A stretch of DNA of 64,000 nucleotides from NCBI GenBank assembly GCA_036381615.1, contig DASVCL010000024.1, positions 1 to 64,000 on the forward strand. Direction: 5' to 3'. Shown here piece after piece: positions 36,717-44,739 of the stretch. Made by a program: the position numbers and the translations under genes. Within the stretch, counting starts at the first letter, position 1. Every line of letters starts with the position of its first letter. The notes below the pieces were generated by a model. The model was not told the DNA's origin. It did no database searches and saw only the letters and a list, made by a program, of their open reading frames with translations. The stretch comes from CALANV01 sp036381615 (GTDB lineage: Bacteria > Pseudomonadota > Alphaproteobacteria > CACIAM-22H2).

Positions 36717-37283
36717 CTACCGGTTCTGCCCCGGCTGCCACAGCACGTCGGCCGCCCCATCGTCGTTCAAATGCCGCGCGAGCACGAACAGGTGATCCGA
36801 CAGCCGGTTGATATACGCGATCGCGCATGGATTGACCGGCTCGTGCGTTGCGAGCTCGGTCATCAGCCGTTCGGCGCGGCGCGTCACGGTGCGCGCCAGA
36901 TGCAGATAGGCGGCGGCCGGCGTGCCGCCGGGCAGGACGAATGACTCGAGAGGTTTCAGCCGCTCGTTCATCGCATCGATTTCGCGTTCCAGCCGATCGA
37001 CCTGCGCCTGCGTGATGCGCAGCGCCGGCCGTTTCGCCGTGGGCGATTCCGGTCGGCAAAGATCGGCGCCCAGATCGAACAAGTCGTTCTGAATCCGGGC
37101 GAGCATCGGGTCGGCATCGGTGCCGACCGTGTGGAGACGCGCAAGGCCGACCGTCGCATTGGCCTCGTCGACCGTGCCGTAGGCGGCAACCCTGAGGTCA
37201 TGCTTGGGCACGCGCGTGCCGTCGCCGAGCGACGTTTCGCCCTTGTCACCGGCGCGCGTGTAGATGCGGGTCAGTCGCACCAT
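36717..37283 (-). CDS. Cob(I)alamin adenosyltransferase (PduO/MMAB type)
   Basis: 188-residue enzyme transferring adenosyl from ATP to cob(I)alamin to make coenzyme B12. The N-terminal ATP motif RIYTRAGDKGETSLGDGTRVPKHD, the central GTVDEANATVGLAR and C-terminal CRRAE-like TRRAERLM...YINRLSDHLFVLARHLN identify the PduO/MMAB family. Adenosylcobalamin is needed by ethylmalonyl-CoA and methylmalonyl-CoA mutases, which fits the nearby methylsuccinyl-CoA dehydrogenase. It follows a small twin-transmembrane protein on the same strand. Confidence 0.95.
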   Translation of the reverse strand: MVRLTRIYTRAGDKGETSLGDGTRVPKHDLRVAAYGTVDEANATVGLARLHTVGTDADPMLARIQNDLFDLGADLCRPESPTAKRPALRITQAQVDRLEREIDAMNERLKPLESFVLPGGTPAAAYLHLARTVTRRAERLMTELATHEPVNPCAIAYINRLSDHLFVLARHLNDDGAADVLWQPGQNR

Positions 37284-37292
37284 GGCAGCACC

Positions 37293-37499
37293 TCACAAGC
37301 GAACGAGCACCACGTATAGCAGAAACAGCACGATCGTCAGCGCCTGCAATCCGACGCGAAGGCGCATCAGCCGATTGCCGTAGCGGCGATTGAACTCGCC
37401 GCCCTTCGCCATGCCGACGACGCCCGTGAACAGCGTGGCGAGTACGGCAAGCAAGGTTGCGCCGATGAGATACGGCAGGACGTCGATCAGGATCTGCAT
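37293..37499 (-). CDS. Twin transmembrane (HIG1-like) small protein
   Basis: 68-residue membrane protein with two helices (about residues 3-30 and 48-67) joined by a basic turn GGEFNRRYGNRLMRLRV. This matches the HIG1-domain/twin-transmembrane family. Homologues in mitochondria support respiratory complexes; a bacterial role is unproven. It sits 9 bp upstream of the adenosyltransferase and is probably cotranscribed with it. Confidence 0.85.
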   Translation of the reverse strand: MQILIDVLPYLIGATLLAVLATLFTGVVGMAKGGEFNRRYGNRLMRLRVGLQALTIVLFLLYVVLVRL

Positions 37500-37604
37500 C
37501 GCCCCAACATACAGAACGCGGTCGGGGACGGCCAGCGGGGGGCGCGCCGCGCAGTGCAGATCGCGGTGCGACGGCCGGAACCGTCGGCAGGGTCCAGCCC
37601 AGTG

Positions 37605-37874
37605 CTATGCCAGCACCAGCCGGAAATCGGCGCGCTCGCGCTCCACGTCCCGGAACAGGTCGAGCAGCCGGCCGTAATCCGCGCCCAGCCGCCGCTCGGC
37701 CATGCGATGATCGCGCCAGACGATCTCGACGGGGCCGGCGACGTCGGTCGTCAGCACGTCCCACAGCGCATCGAGGTTCCGGCCGAACGCGTGCCCCAGA
37801 TCGAGCGCCGCCGCGAGCCTGTCGTACACCGCCTCGAGCGAGTCGGCGGTGCCATCGAGGACGATCCGTCTCAT
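37605..37874 (-). CDS. Barstar-family ribonuclease inhibitor
   Basis: 89-residue cytoplasmic inhibitor of the secreted ribonuclease encoded just upstream. It has the barstar pattern: short N-terminal strand MRRIVLDG, helix AVYDRLAAALDL, the inhibitory loop GRNLDALWDVLTTDV, strand PVEIVWRD, and the ending LLDLFRDVERERADFRLVL. Acidic residues in GRNLDALWD and RDVERE would face the RNase active site. The ATG overlaps the RNase stop (ATGA), giving coupled synthesis of toxin and antidote. Confidence 0.93.
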   Translation of the reverse strand: MRRIVLDGTADSLEAVYDRLAAALDLGHAFGRNLDALWDVLTTDVAGPVEIVWRDHRMAERRLGADYGRLLDLFRDVERERADFRLVLA

Positions 37875-38320
37875 TCCGGCACCTCGTGGAACGTTCGGTA
37901 GTGATCCACGGTCACGAAGATCAGGCGGTCGTTCGACCACACGAGACGCCGCGCACCGCGGCGCCCGCAGGTGAAATCGAGATCGGCCTCGCGCCAGACG
38001 CGCCCGTTCGCCACCGGCAGCCGGCGTTCGCGGTTGCCGAAGCGGTCGCCGCCGATCACCCTGCCGGGCGCGATGCGGCACAGGTCGTCGCCCGGCCGCC
38101 AGCCGGCGCGCGCGGCCTCGGCCTTGGTCATGTAGCGCGCCGGCAGGCGCCCGTCGCGGCGCAGGCTCACCACCGTCTCGACGAACGCATCGACGTCACG
38201 CAGGCCGAGGGCGATGGCGAAATCGCGAAGCGGCCCGTCCGGCCGGTCGCGCGCCGTACCAGGTGCTGCGAGGACGAGCAGCCAGACGAGGCAGAGGAAG
38301 AGGCGAACCGCGAGACGCAT
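37871..38320 (-). CDS. Secreted barnase-type ribonuclease
   Basis: 149-residue guanyl-preferring extracellular or periplasmic RNase. A signal peptide covers residues 1-23 (LVWLLVLAAPGTA). Mature segments RYMTKAEAARAGWRPGDDL, APGRVIGGDRFGNRE and WREADLDF follow barnase closely. Using the barnase spacing E73-R83-R87-H102, the corresponding residues here are E111, R121, R125 and H140, at exactly the same offsets, so the enzyme should be active. ATG 38320 gives a clean signal peptide; 38356 is a longer alternative. It is coupled to barstar by ATGA. Confidence 0.93.
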   Translation of the reverse strand: MRLAVRLFLCLVWLLVLAAPGTARDRPDGPLRDFAIALGLRDVDAFVETVVSLRRDGRLPARYMTKAEAARAGWRPGDDLCRIAPGRVIGGDRFGNRERRLPVANGRVWREADLDFTCGRRGARRLVWSNDRLIFVTVDHYRTFHEVPE

Positions 38321-38381
38321 CGGGAATGTCCGCGTGTTGCCGCCGACCTGGGTCATGCCGGCGGGGTTCCAAACGGCGACG

Positions 38382-40052
38382 TCAGTTCCGACCCGACAAC
38401 AGCCCGCGCGCGATCACCTGCGCCTGGATCTCGGCCGCACCCTCGAAGATGTTGAGGATGCGCGCATCGACCAGAACGCGGCTGACCGCATATTCCTCCG
38501 CATAGCCGTTGCCGCCATGCACCTGCACGGCGTTGTCCGCCGCCGCCCAGGCCACGCGCGCCGCCAGCAGCTTGGCCATGCCGGCCTCGATGTCGCAGCG
38601 GCGATCGCTGTCCTTCGCCCGGGCCGCCGCGTAGGCGAGCTGGCGCGCGATGTTCGTCTCCACCGCCATCCACGCGATCTTGCCGTACACGCGCGGGAAG
38701 GCGACGATCGGCTTGCCGAACTGCTTGCGCTCGCGTGCATAGGCCAGCGCCAGCGCGCAGGCGCTCTCGGCGACGCCGACCGCGCGGGCCGCGGTCTGGA
38801 TGCGCGCCGACTCGAACGTCGCCATCAGCTGGCGGAAGCCTTGCCCCTCGACGCCGCCCAGAAGATTGGCCGCCGGCACCGCGAAGCCGTCGAAGGCGAT
38901 CTCGTACTCCTTCATGCCGCGATAGCCGAGCACCCTGATCTCGCCGCCCGACATGCCGGGCGCCGGGAACGGATCGGCGTCGTCCCCGCGCGGCTTTTCG
39001 GCCAGGAACATCGACAGGCCCTTGTGGCCGGGCTCGGACGGATCGGTACGCGCGAGAAGCGTCATCAGATCGGCACGCGCGGCATGCGTGATCCAGGTCT
39101 TCGCCCCCGTGATCCGGTAGACGTCGCCGTCCCGCACGGCGCGGGTGCGGATGGCGCCGAGGTCCGATCCCGTGTCCGGCTCTGTGAACACGGCGGTGGG
39201 CAGGCATGTGCCGTCGGCGATGCGCGGCAGATAATGCCGCTTCTGCGCCTCCGTGCCGCCGAGCCGGATCAGCTCGGCGGCGATCTCGGAACGCGTGCCG
39301 AGCGAGCCGACGCCGAGCGAGGCCTTCGACAGGATCTCGGTCACGACGCACATCGCGACCTTGCCCAGACCGTGCCCGCCATATTCCTCCGGCACGGTCA
39401 GGCCGAAGACGCCGAGTTCGGCCATCGCCTCGATCACGTCGAGCGGAATGAGCGCGTCCCGCCGGTGCCAGTCCTGCGCATGGGGCGCGACGCGCTCGGC
39501 CGCGAAGCGGCCGATCTGATCGCCGATCAGGTCGAGCGTCGGATCGTCGAGCGCCGCGGCGCCGACGTCCTCGGCCTCGATCAGCTCGACGAGCCGGGCA
39601 CGCACCGCGTCGGTGTTTCCCGTCCGGATCAGCGTCGCGACGGACCGGTCGGCGGCGAAGGCGGCGAGCGCATCGTCGATGCCGAGCGCCGCCGGCCGGA
39701 AGATCTCGCCCTGGCTCATGACGATGCCGCCGGCAAGCTGCGCCAGATACTCACCGAACGCGGCGCCCAGAATCAGCGCCTCGCGTTCGGCAAGGCCGCC
39801 GGTGGCCTCGAGACGCTCGGCCCAGGCGCGCATGGCATCGAGCGCCGCAACGTATGTCGCCATCCAGGCGAAGCCGTGCGCGGCGAACTGGTGCCGTTCC
39901 AGCAGCGCGGGATCGACGGCACCGTCCGGGGCGACGAGCGTCCTGACGGCGCGGCGCGCCGCCGCCAGCAGGACGTCCGCGGCCCGCGCCGCTTCGGCCG
40001 CTGTGCGCAGAAGGTGGATGCGGTCGGGTAATGGTGGAGAAGCGCCGGACAT
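38382..40052 (-). CDS. mcd: Acyl-CoA dehydrogenase, probable (2S)-methylsuccinyl-CoA dehydrogenase
   Basis: 556-residue FAD enzyme. Residues about 165-556 form a standard acyl-CoA dehydrogenase (FTEPDTGSDLGAIRTRA, TWITHAARADLM, ERKQFGKPIVAFPRV, QVHGGNGYAEEYAVSRVLVDARI, IFEGAAEIQAQVIARGL). The first ~160 residues are an extra helical domain. This extension and total length are characteristic of methylsuccinyl-CoA dehydrogenase of the ethylmalonyl-CoA pathway. Context agrees: EtfAB, adenosyltransferase, thiolase, PhaB and hydroxybutyryl-CoA dehydrogenase are all within 25 kb. The annotated ATG overlaps the start region of the divergent NUDIX gene. Another long-chain or nitroalkane-type dehydrogenase is a less likely alternative. 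Confidence 0.82.
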   Translation of the reverse strand: MSGASPPLPDRIHLLRTAAEAARAADVLLAAARRAVRTLVAPDGAVDPALLERHQFAAHGFAWMATYVAALDAMRAWAERLEATGGLAEREALILGAAFGEYLAQLAGGIVMSQGEIFRPAALGIDDALAAFAADRSVATLIRTGNTDAVRARLVELIEAEDVGAAALDDPTLDLIGDQIGRFAAERVAPHAQDWHRRDALIPLDVIEAMAELGVFGLTVPEEYGGHGLGKVAMCVVTEILSKASLGVGSLGTRSEIAAELIRLGGTEAQKRHYLPRIADGTCLPTAVFTEPDTGSDLGAIRTRAVRDGDVYRITGAKTWITHAARADLMTLLARTDPSEPGHKGLSMFLAEKPRGDDADPFPAPGMSGGEIRVLGYRGMKEYEIAFDGFAVPAANLLGGVEGQGFRQLMATFESARIQTAARAVGVAESACALALAYARERKQFGKPIVAFPRVYGKIAWMAVETNIARQLAYAAARAKDSDRRCDIEAGMAKLLAARVAWAAADNAVQVHGGNGYAEEYAVSRVLVDARILNIFEGAAEIQAQVIARGLLSGRN

Positions 40053-40113
40053 GACGACCGTGTTATATACGCGGCCGATCGCTCAAGACCAGACGGACGC
40101 GCTGCGCCATCCG

Positions 40114-40959
40114 ATGTCGTTCCTCGACCGCATCAACGAATGCAACAGCCATGACCTTGCGAATTTCCGGCCGTTCGTCGTGGCCGGCCAGCGCGTGGGA
40201 TGGATCCGGCATGCGTTCGCCGAACGGCTCGCCGCGTTCCGGGACGTGTTCGACGTCGGTCACGATACGGTCCGTCTCCTGGATCGGCTCGCCGATTTCG
40301 AGACGCGTACGGCGGCGGTCGATCGCGTCGTGAAGACCCTCGAGGCCGAGGGCACGATCCGCGGCCGGCGCGATGAATACTATCCGGTCGGCCTCTCGTT
40401 CGGCGGTCCGCCGCTTCTGAAGATCGAACGGGCGGCGGTCCCGCATTTCGGCATCCGGGCATACGGCGTCCATATGAACGGCTATGTCCGCCGGCCAGAT
40501 GGCCTCCACATGTGGATCGCGCGGCGGGCACGGGACAAGCACACCTATCCGGGCATGCTCGACAACATGGTCGCGGGCGGACAGCCGATCGGCATCGGTC
40601 TCATGGACAACCTGATCAAGGAATGCCGGGAGGAGGCCGACATTCCGGAAGCGCTGGCGCGGCGCGCCCATGCCGTCGGGGCCATCACCTACTGCGTCGA
40701 AGCGCCGGACGGGCTCAAGCCCGACGTGCAGTTCTGCTACGACCTGGAACTGCCGGACGATTTCACGCCGCGGAATACGGACGGCGAGATCGAAGCCTTC
40801 ATGCTCTGGCCGATCGACAAGGTTGCGGCGGTCGTCCGCGACACGCAGGAGTTCAAGTTCAACTGCAACCTCGTCATCATCGACTTCCTCGTCCGGCACG
40901 GCGTGTTGCCGCCGGAGCACCCGGACTATCTTGAAATCGTGCGGCGGCTGCGGAGCTAG
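40114..40959 (+). CDS. DUF4743-NUDIX hydrolase (Tnr3-like)
   Basis: 281-residue protein with an N-terminal DUF4743 domain (MSFLDRINECNSHDLANFRPFVVAGQRVGW) and a C-terminal NUDIX fold. The NUDIX box is the variant GGQPIGIGLMDNLIKECREEADIP, with REE catalytic acids kept. Such proteins resemble yeast Tnr3/thiamine pyrophosphokinase-linked NUDIX enzymes that hydrolyse oxidised thiamine diphosphate derivatives. ATG 40114 matches the usual family N-terminus; the ATG at 40051 would overlap the divergent dehydrogenase start by 2 bp. No clear ribosome site is present at either. Confidence 0.88.
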   Translation: MSFLDRINECNSHDLANFRPFVVAGQRVGWIRHAFAERLAAFRDVFDVGHDTVRLLDRLADFETRTAAVDRVVKTLEAEGTIRGRRDEYYPVGLSFGGPPLLKIERAAVPHFGIRAYGVHMNGYVRRPDGLHMWIARRARDKHTYPGMLDNMVAGGQPIGIGLMDNLIKECREEADIPEALARRAHAVGAITYCVEAPDGLKPDVQFCYDLELPDDFTPRNTDGEIEAFMLWPIDKVAAVVRDTQEFKFNCNLVIIDFLVRHGVLPPEHPDYLEIVRRLRS

Positions 40960-40965
40960 CCGCTT

Positions 40966-41823
40966 CTAGAATCCGACCATCGCGCGGACCTGCGCGGGCG
41001 TGCGGCCGGCCTCGCGCAGGGATTTGAGGGTCGGCGCGCCGGCGCGTTTGGCAAGCCGCTCGCCGCCTGGCCCCGTCACGAGGCGGTGGTGATGATAGAC
41101 CGGCGTCGGAAAGCCGAGGAGCGCCTGCAGCAGCCGGTGAATATGCGTCGCGGCGAAAAGATCCTCGCCGCGCGTCACGAGCGTGACGCCCTGACGATGA
41201 TCGTCGACCGTGACCGACAGGTGATAGCTCGTCGGCGTTTCCTTGCGGGCAAGCACCACGTCGCCGAGCGACTGCGGGTCCGCCGGCACCGTGCCGCGTT
41301 CGCGGTCGAACCACGTCAGCGGTCCGGTCAGGGCAAGGGCCTTGGCGACGTCGAGACGCAGGGCATAGGGCCGGCCCTCGGCGATACGCCGTGCACGCTC
41401 CGAATCGTCCAGTCGCCGGCACGTTCCCGGATAGACCGGCCCGTCATTGCCGTGGGGCGCCGCGCCGGCACGGGCGATCTCGGCGCGGATTTCGGCGCGC
41501 GTGCAGAAGCAGGGATAAATCAGTTCGCGCGCCTTCAGGCTATCGAGCGCCGCCGCGTATTCCGCAAAATGTTCGGACTGCCGGCGCACCGGCTTCTCCC
41601 AGTCGAGGCCGAGCCAGGCGAGATCCTCGTCGATTGCGGCTTCGAATTCGGGGCGGCATCGTGTCGCGTCGATGTTTTCGATCCGCAACAGAAACCGGCC
41701 GCCGGCTTCGCGCGCCGCGCGCCACGCGAACAGCGCGGCGTAGGCGTGCCCCAGATGCAGCCGCCCCGTGGGCGACGGCGCGAATCGGGTCACGACGGGA
41801 ACGGCGGGGGCGGGCATGAGCAT
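40966..41823 (-). CDS. gluQ: Glutamyl-Q tRNA(Asp) synthetase
   Basis: 285-residue truncated GluRS paralogue that attaches glutamate to queuosine in tRNA(Asp). It has the class I motif HLGHA in FAPSPTGRLHLGHAYAALFAW, zinc-site cysteines in YPCFCTRAEI and YPGTCR, and a KMSKS-like ERLAKRAG, and lacks the anticodon-binding domain, as expected. ATG 41823 (MLMPAPAVP) is preferred over 41868. It is convergent with the NUDIX gene. Confidence 0.95.
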   Translation of the reverse strand: MLMPAPAVPVVTRFAPSPTGRLHLGHAYAALFAWRAAREAGGRFLLRIENIDATRCRPEFEAAIDEDLAWLGLDWEKPVRRQSEHFAEYAAALDSLKARELIYPCFCTRAEIRAEIARAGAAPHGNDGPVYPGTCRRLDDSERARRIAEGRPYALRLDVAKALALTGPLTWFDRERGTVPADPQSLGDVVLARKETPTSYHLSVTVDDHRQGVTLVTRGEDLFAATHIHRLLQALLGFPTPVYHHHRLVTGPGGERLAKRAGAPTLKSLREAGRTPAQVRAMVGF

Positions 41824-41881
41824 GACATTAGCACGGCGAATAAGGTAGGAACGGCGCCGGAATCGCAAGACGGGGAGAACG

Positions 41882-42541
41882 ATGCCTCAGATGTTCACGC
41901 TCGACGGGCCGCGCTTCGGCCCCGCGGCCGGCGGTCCGCCGCGATCCCTTGTGCTGCTGCTGCACGGACTCGGCGCCGACGGCAACGATCTCATCTCGCT
42001 TGCGCCGTATTGGGCACGGCTGATGCCTCACACCGCGTTCGTCGCCCCGCACGCGCCGTTTCCGTGCGACATGGCGCCCTACGGCCGTCAGTGGTTCAGC
42101 CTGCAGGACCGCACCCCCGGCATGATGCTCGCGGGCATAAAGGCGGCCGCGCCGATCCTGGAGGGGTTCATCGACGACGAACTGGCAAAGTGGAACCTGC
42201 CGGATGAAAGGCTGGCGCTGGTCGGCTTTTCGCAGGGGACCATGATGTCCCTTTACGTGGCGCCGCGCCGGGCGCGCGCCTGCGCCGCCGTGGTGGGATA
42301 CTCGGGCGCGCTCATCGGGGCCGAGTCGCTGCCGATCGAGGCAAAGAGCCGTCCGCCGGTGCTGCTGGTGCATGGCGACGCCGATCCGGTCGTGCCGTTC
42401 GCGGCAATGGAAGCCGCCGCCGCCGCGCTCGCGAACGCGAACATTCCCGTCGAGACGTTGGCGCGCCCCGGGCTGCCCCATTCGATCGACGACGAGGGGC
42501 TGATCCGCGGCGGCGAGTTCCTGGCGCAGCGGCTGCGGTAA
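41882..42541 (+). CDS. Carboxylesterase / phospholipase-type alpha-beta hydrolase
   Basis: 219-residue Abhydrolase_2 enzyme. The nucleophile is S117 in GFSQGTMMSLYV, with Asp in VHGDADPVVPF and His in GLPHSIDDEG; the oxyanion segment is LLLHGLGADGNDLI. The family includes broad-specificity esterases and acyl-protein thioesterases acting on short acyl esters; the natural substrate is unknown. It starts at ATG 41882 after GGGGAGAACG. Confidence 0.92.
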   Translation: MPQMFTLDGPRFGPAAGGPPRSLVLLLHGLGADGNDLISLAPYWARLMPHTAFVAPHAPFPCDMAPYGRQWFSLQDRTPGMMLAGIKAAAPILEGFIDDELAKWNLPDERLALVGFSQGTMMSLYVAPRRARACAAVVGYSGALIGAESLPIEAKSRPPVLLVHGDADPVVPFAAMEAAAAALANANIPVETLARPGLPHSIDDEGLIRGGEFLAQRLR

Positions 42542-42692
42542 TGCGCCGCCGTCCGGCGCCGGCATCACGGCCTTGCCATGCGCGACAGGTTGTGTTTTGG
42601 ATAATGATCGAGTATCAAGGGCTAGCGGCGGCTAGCGCAAATCTGCCGGGCCGACGCGCTGGTGGGGGTCCACAGAGGCGAGAGGTTCAGGT

Positions 42693-43256
42693 TTGTCCTG
42701 GTCCCTGGAGAGCTGCCCCGCTCTGGTGCTGAATGCGGACTTTCGTCCCCTCAGTTACTTTCCCCTGTCGATCTGGTCCTGGCAGGACGCCGTCAAGGCC
42801 GTCTTTCTCAATCGCGTCAACATCATCTCCGAATACGATCGCGTCGTGCGTTCGCCGACGCTGGAGATGAGGCTTCCCAGCGTGATCTCGCTCAAGGAAT
42901 ACGTGCCCACGGCGCGCCGTCCGGCGTTCACGCGGTTCAACGTGTTCCTGCGCGACAGCTTCACGTGCCAGTACTGCGGGAAATCGTATCCGGCGCCGGA
43001 TCTGACATTCGACCACATCATCCCGCGTTCGCGCGGCGGCCGGACCGTCTGGCGCAACGTCGTGACGGCCTGCAGCACCTGCAATCTCATCAAGGGAAAC
43101 CGCCTGCCGCACGAGGCGCGGATGTATCCGCGCAAGCCGCCGCATGAGCCGACCTCGCTCGAGCTCCAGGAGAACGGACGCGCCTTTCCGCCCAACTTCC
43201 TGCACGAGAGTTGGCGCGACTTCCTGTACTGGGATACGGAACTCGATCCGGTCTGA
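42693..43256 (+). CDS. HNH endonuclease
   Basis: 187-residue single-domain HNH nuclease of a widely conserved alphaproteobacterial type. The N-terminal SCPALVLNADFRPLSYFPLSIWSWQDAVKAV is diagnostic. The HNH core is CQYCGKSY...LTFDHIIPRSRGG...WRNVVTACSTCNLIKG, with two CxxC zinc pairs around the DH catalytic motif. The start is TTG 42693 with GAGAGG upstream. No adjacent methylase or phage gene is present, so it is not obviously part of a restriction system; the physiological role is unknown. Confidence 0.92.
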   Translation: MSWSLESCPALVLNADFRPLSYFPLSIWSWQDAVKAVFLNRVNIISEYDRVVRSPTLEMRLPSVISLKEYVPTARRPAFTRFNVFLRDSFTCQYCGKSYPAPDLTFDHIIPRSRGGRTVWRNVVTACSTCNLIKGNRLPHEARMYPRKPPHEPTSLELQENGRAFPPNFLHESWRDFLYWDTELDPV

Positions 43257-43315
43257 CCCGGCGCGTACGATCGGCGCGTGACCGGTTCGCGCGGGATTCA
43301 GTGCGTGCGCCGTCG

Positions 43316-44479
43316 TTACGGGCTGCCGTGCGACTGGACGTCCGCCCCCGCCAGCGAGCGATAGAACGGCCGGCGGAGTATGCGATGCCGGCTCAAAAGA
43401 AGACGGCGAAGCCCATCCGCGACGGAGCGCCTCGACGTGCCGGCGAATCGCTTGTGCCGAGAGGCGTCGGACTTGGTGCGGCGACGTATCTTCGACGCGA
43501 GCTTGCGTACCGAACGCGCCGCGTGACGCATGTCGACGATCCACAGGCCGAGTTCGACGAGCGCGCCGATCGCGACATCCTTCGCCGTCAAACGATAGCC
43601 GAACCGTGCCAGCGTCTTGCGGTGCATACGCCAGTAGCCGAGTCCCGCGCCGCCGACGAGCCGGCGCGCGATCCGGCGGCGATAATGCCGCAGCTGCAGG
43701 CGGTGGGCCCGCCGGTAATCCTGCTCGTCCGCATATTTGGGGCCGTAATGCCGCAGGAAGCAGAAATGCTCCAGGACGAGCGTGCTGTATCGCGTCGTGA
43801 AGGTGTTGGTCTGCGACGTCTCGTGCGTCCGCTCGCACGACAGGACCTGATGGATGAAGCCGAAGTCGTTGTCCTCCAGCAGCCGGTACCAGAGATCGAC
43901 GTCGGCATGTCGAAGGCTCTCGTCATAGGCCGGTTCGCCGAGCGCGCGCAGCGCCGAAATTCGGATCATCACCGATGACGGACAGCCGAACACGTACCAG
44001 CTCCCGAGCCATCCGCCGAGCACCGTGCGACGGATGACCTCGCGGCCGGGCAGCACGTCAGTCTTGAGCGGCACGCCGTTGTTGCTGACCCAGTTGTCGT
44101 ACATGATGTAGGAGCTCACCAGCGACACGCGCGGGCGCTGCTCCATGAAGGCGACCATCTCCGCAAGACAGTTCGGAAACAGAATGTCGTCGGCGTGAAG
44201 CTCTTTGCAGTACGCCGCGTCCGCCGGAATCAGCCGGAGCGCCCGGTTCCAGTGGGCGATGACGGGCAGGTGAGGGGCCGCCCGATGCACCTTGATGCGC
44301 CGATCGCGCGCGGCATAGCGTTCGGCGATTGCCAGCGTGTCGTCGGTGCTGCTGTTGTCGACGATGATGTATTCCCAGTTCGAATAGGTTTGAGAGAGGA
44401 CGCTGTCGATCGCTTCAGCAAGGAATCTTGCGCCGTTGTACACCGGCGTGACAACGGTCACCTTCGGTTGGGCCATCAT
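43316..44479 (-). CDS. Family 2 glycosyltransferase
   Basis: 387-residue GT-A fold enzyme. VTVVTPVYNGARFLAEAIDSVLSQTY begins the nucleotide-sugar domain, DNSSTDDT follows, and HADDI is the metal-binding DxD-type motif near residue 95. The last 120 residues are helical and strongly basic (RRRTKSDASRHKRFAGTSRRS), suggesting membrane-surface association. The sugar and acceptor are unknown. It stands alone here; an epimerase and a Gfo/Idh/MocA oxidoreductase at 47.6-49.9 kb may belong to the same glycan. Its base composition is a little less GC-rich than its neighbours. Confidence 0.9.
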   Translation of the reverse strand: MMAQPKVTVVTPVYNGARFLAEAIDSVLSQTYSNWEYIIVDNSSTDDTLAIAERYAARDRRIKVHRAAPHLPVIAHWNRALRLIPADAAYCKELHADDILFPNCLAEMVAFMEQRPRVSLVSSYIMYDNWVSNNGVPLKTDVLPGREVIRRTVLGGWLGSWYVFGCPSSVMIRISALRALGEPAYDESLRHADVDLWYRLLEDNDFGFIHQVLSCERTHETSQTNTFTTRYSTLVLEHFCFLRHYGPKYADEQDYRRAHRLQLRHYRRRIARRLVGGAGLGYWRMHRKTLARFGYRLTAKDVAIGALVELGLWIVDMRHAARSVRKLASKIRRRTKSDASRHKRFAGTSRRSVADGLRRLLLSRHRILRRPFYRSLAGADVQSHGSP

Positions 44480-44514
44480 CCGTCCTCTGCCTCAGGTTCG
44501 CCGCATTCTAGGGT

Positions 44515-44529
44515 GTACCCGGAGGGTAC
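44515..44529. promoter_or_regulatory. 15-bp inverted repeat upstream of the glycosyltransferase
   Basis: GTACCC-GGA-GGGTAC, a perfect 6-3-6 inverted repeat about 35-50 bp upstream of the glycosyltransferase start. It may be an operator for that gene. Function is inferred. Confidence 0.3.
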
Positions 44530-44584
44530 GAATGCGTTCTTGAGGCGTAGCCCGTGCGAGTGAAACCTGCCGGACGACTATAAT

Positions 44585-44612
44585 GACGCGATGCACCACG
44601 GTGCATCGCGTC
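44585..44612. repeat. 28-bp perfect inverted repeat in a geneless stretch
   Basis: Two 13-bp arms (44585-44597 and 44600-44612) are exact reverse complements with only AC between them. TATAAT at 44579-44584 directly abuts the left arm. No convincing gene starts here on the plus strand. It could be an operator over a promoter, a very stable RNA hairpin, or a recombination or methylation site. Otherwise nothing is recognised in 44480-44739. Confidence 0.45.
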
Positions 44613-44739
44613 GAAGTTGAAGCCGTGATCTCACGGGCGGCCGGATGCGGCCAAATGAAAAGTCGGGATTACGAGGCGCGCGGAATGCCGATGTTCTTGT
44701 CCGCGCTAATTCGACGGCGGAGCCGATGCGGCGCGTCGC

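Noticed and set aside
42693..43256. HNH nuclease as part of a restriction or homing element
   Set aside because: No methyltransferase, intron, intein or phage gene lies nearby, and the protein belongs to a conserved chromosomal family.
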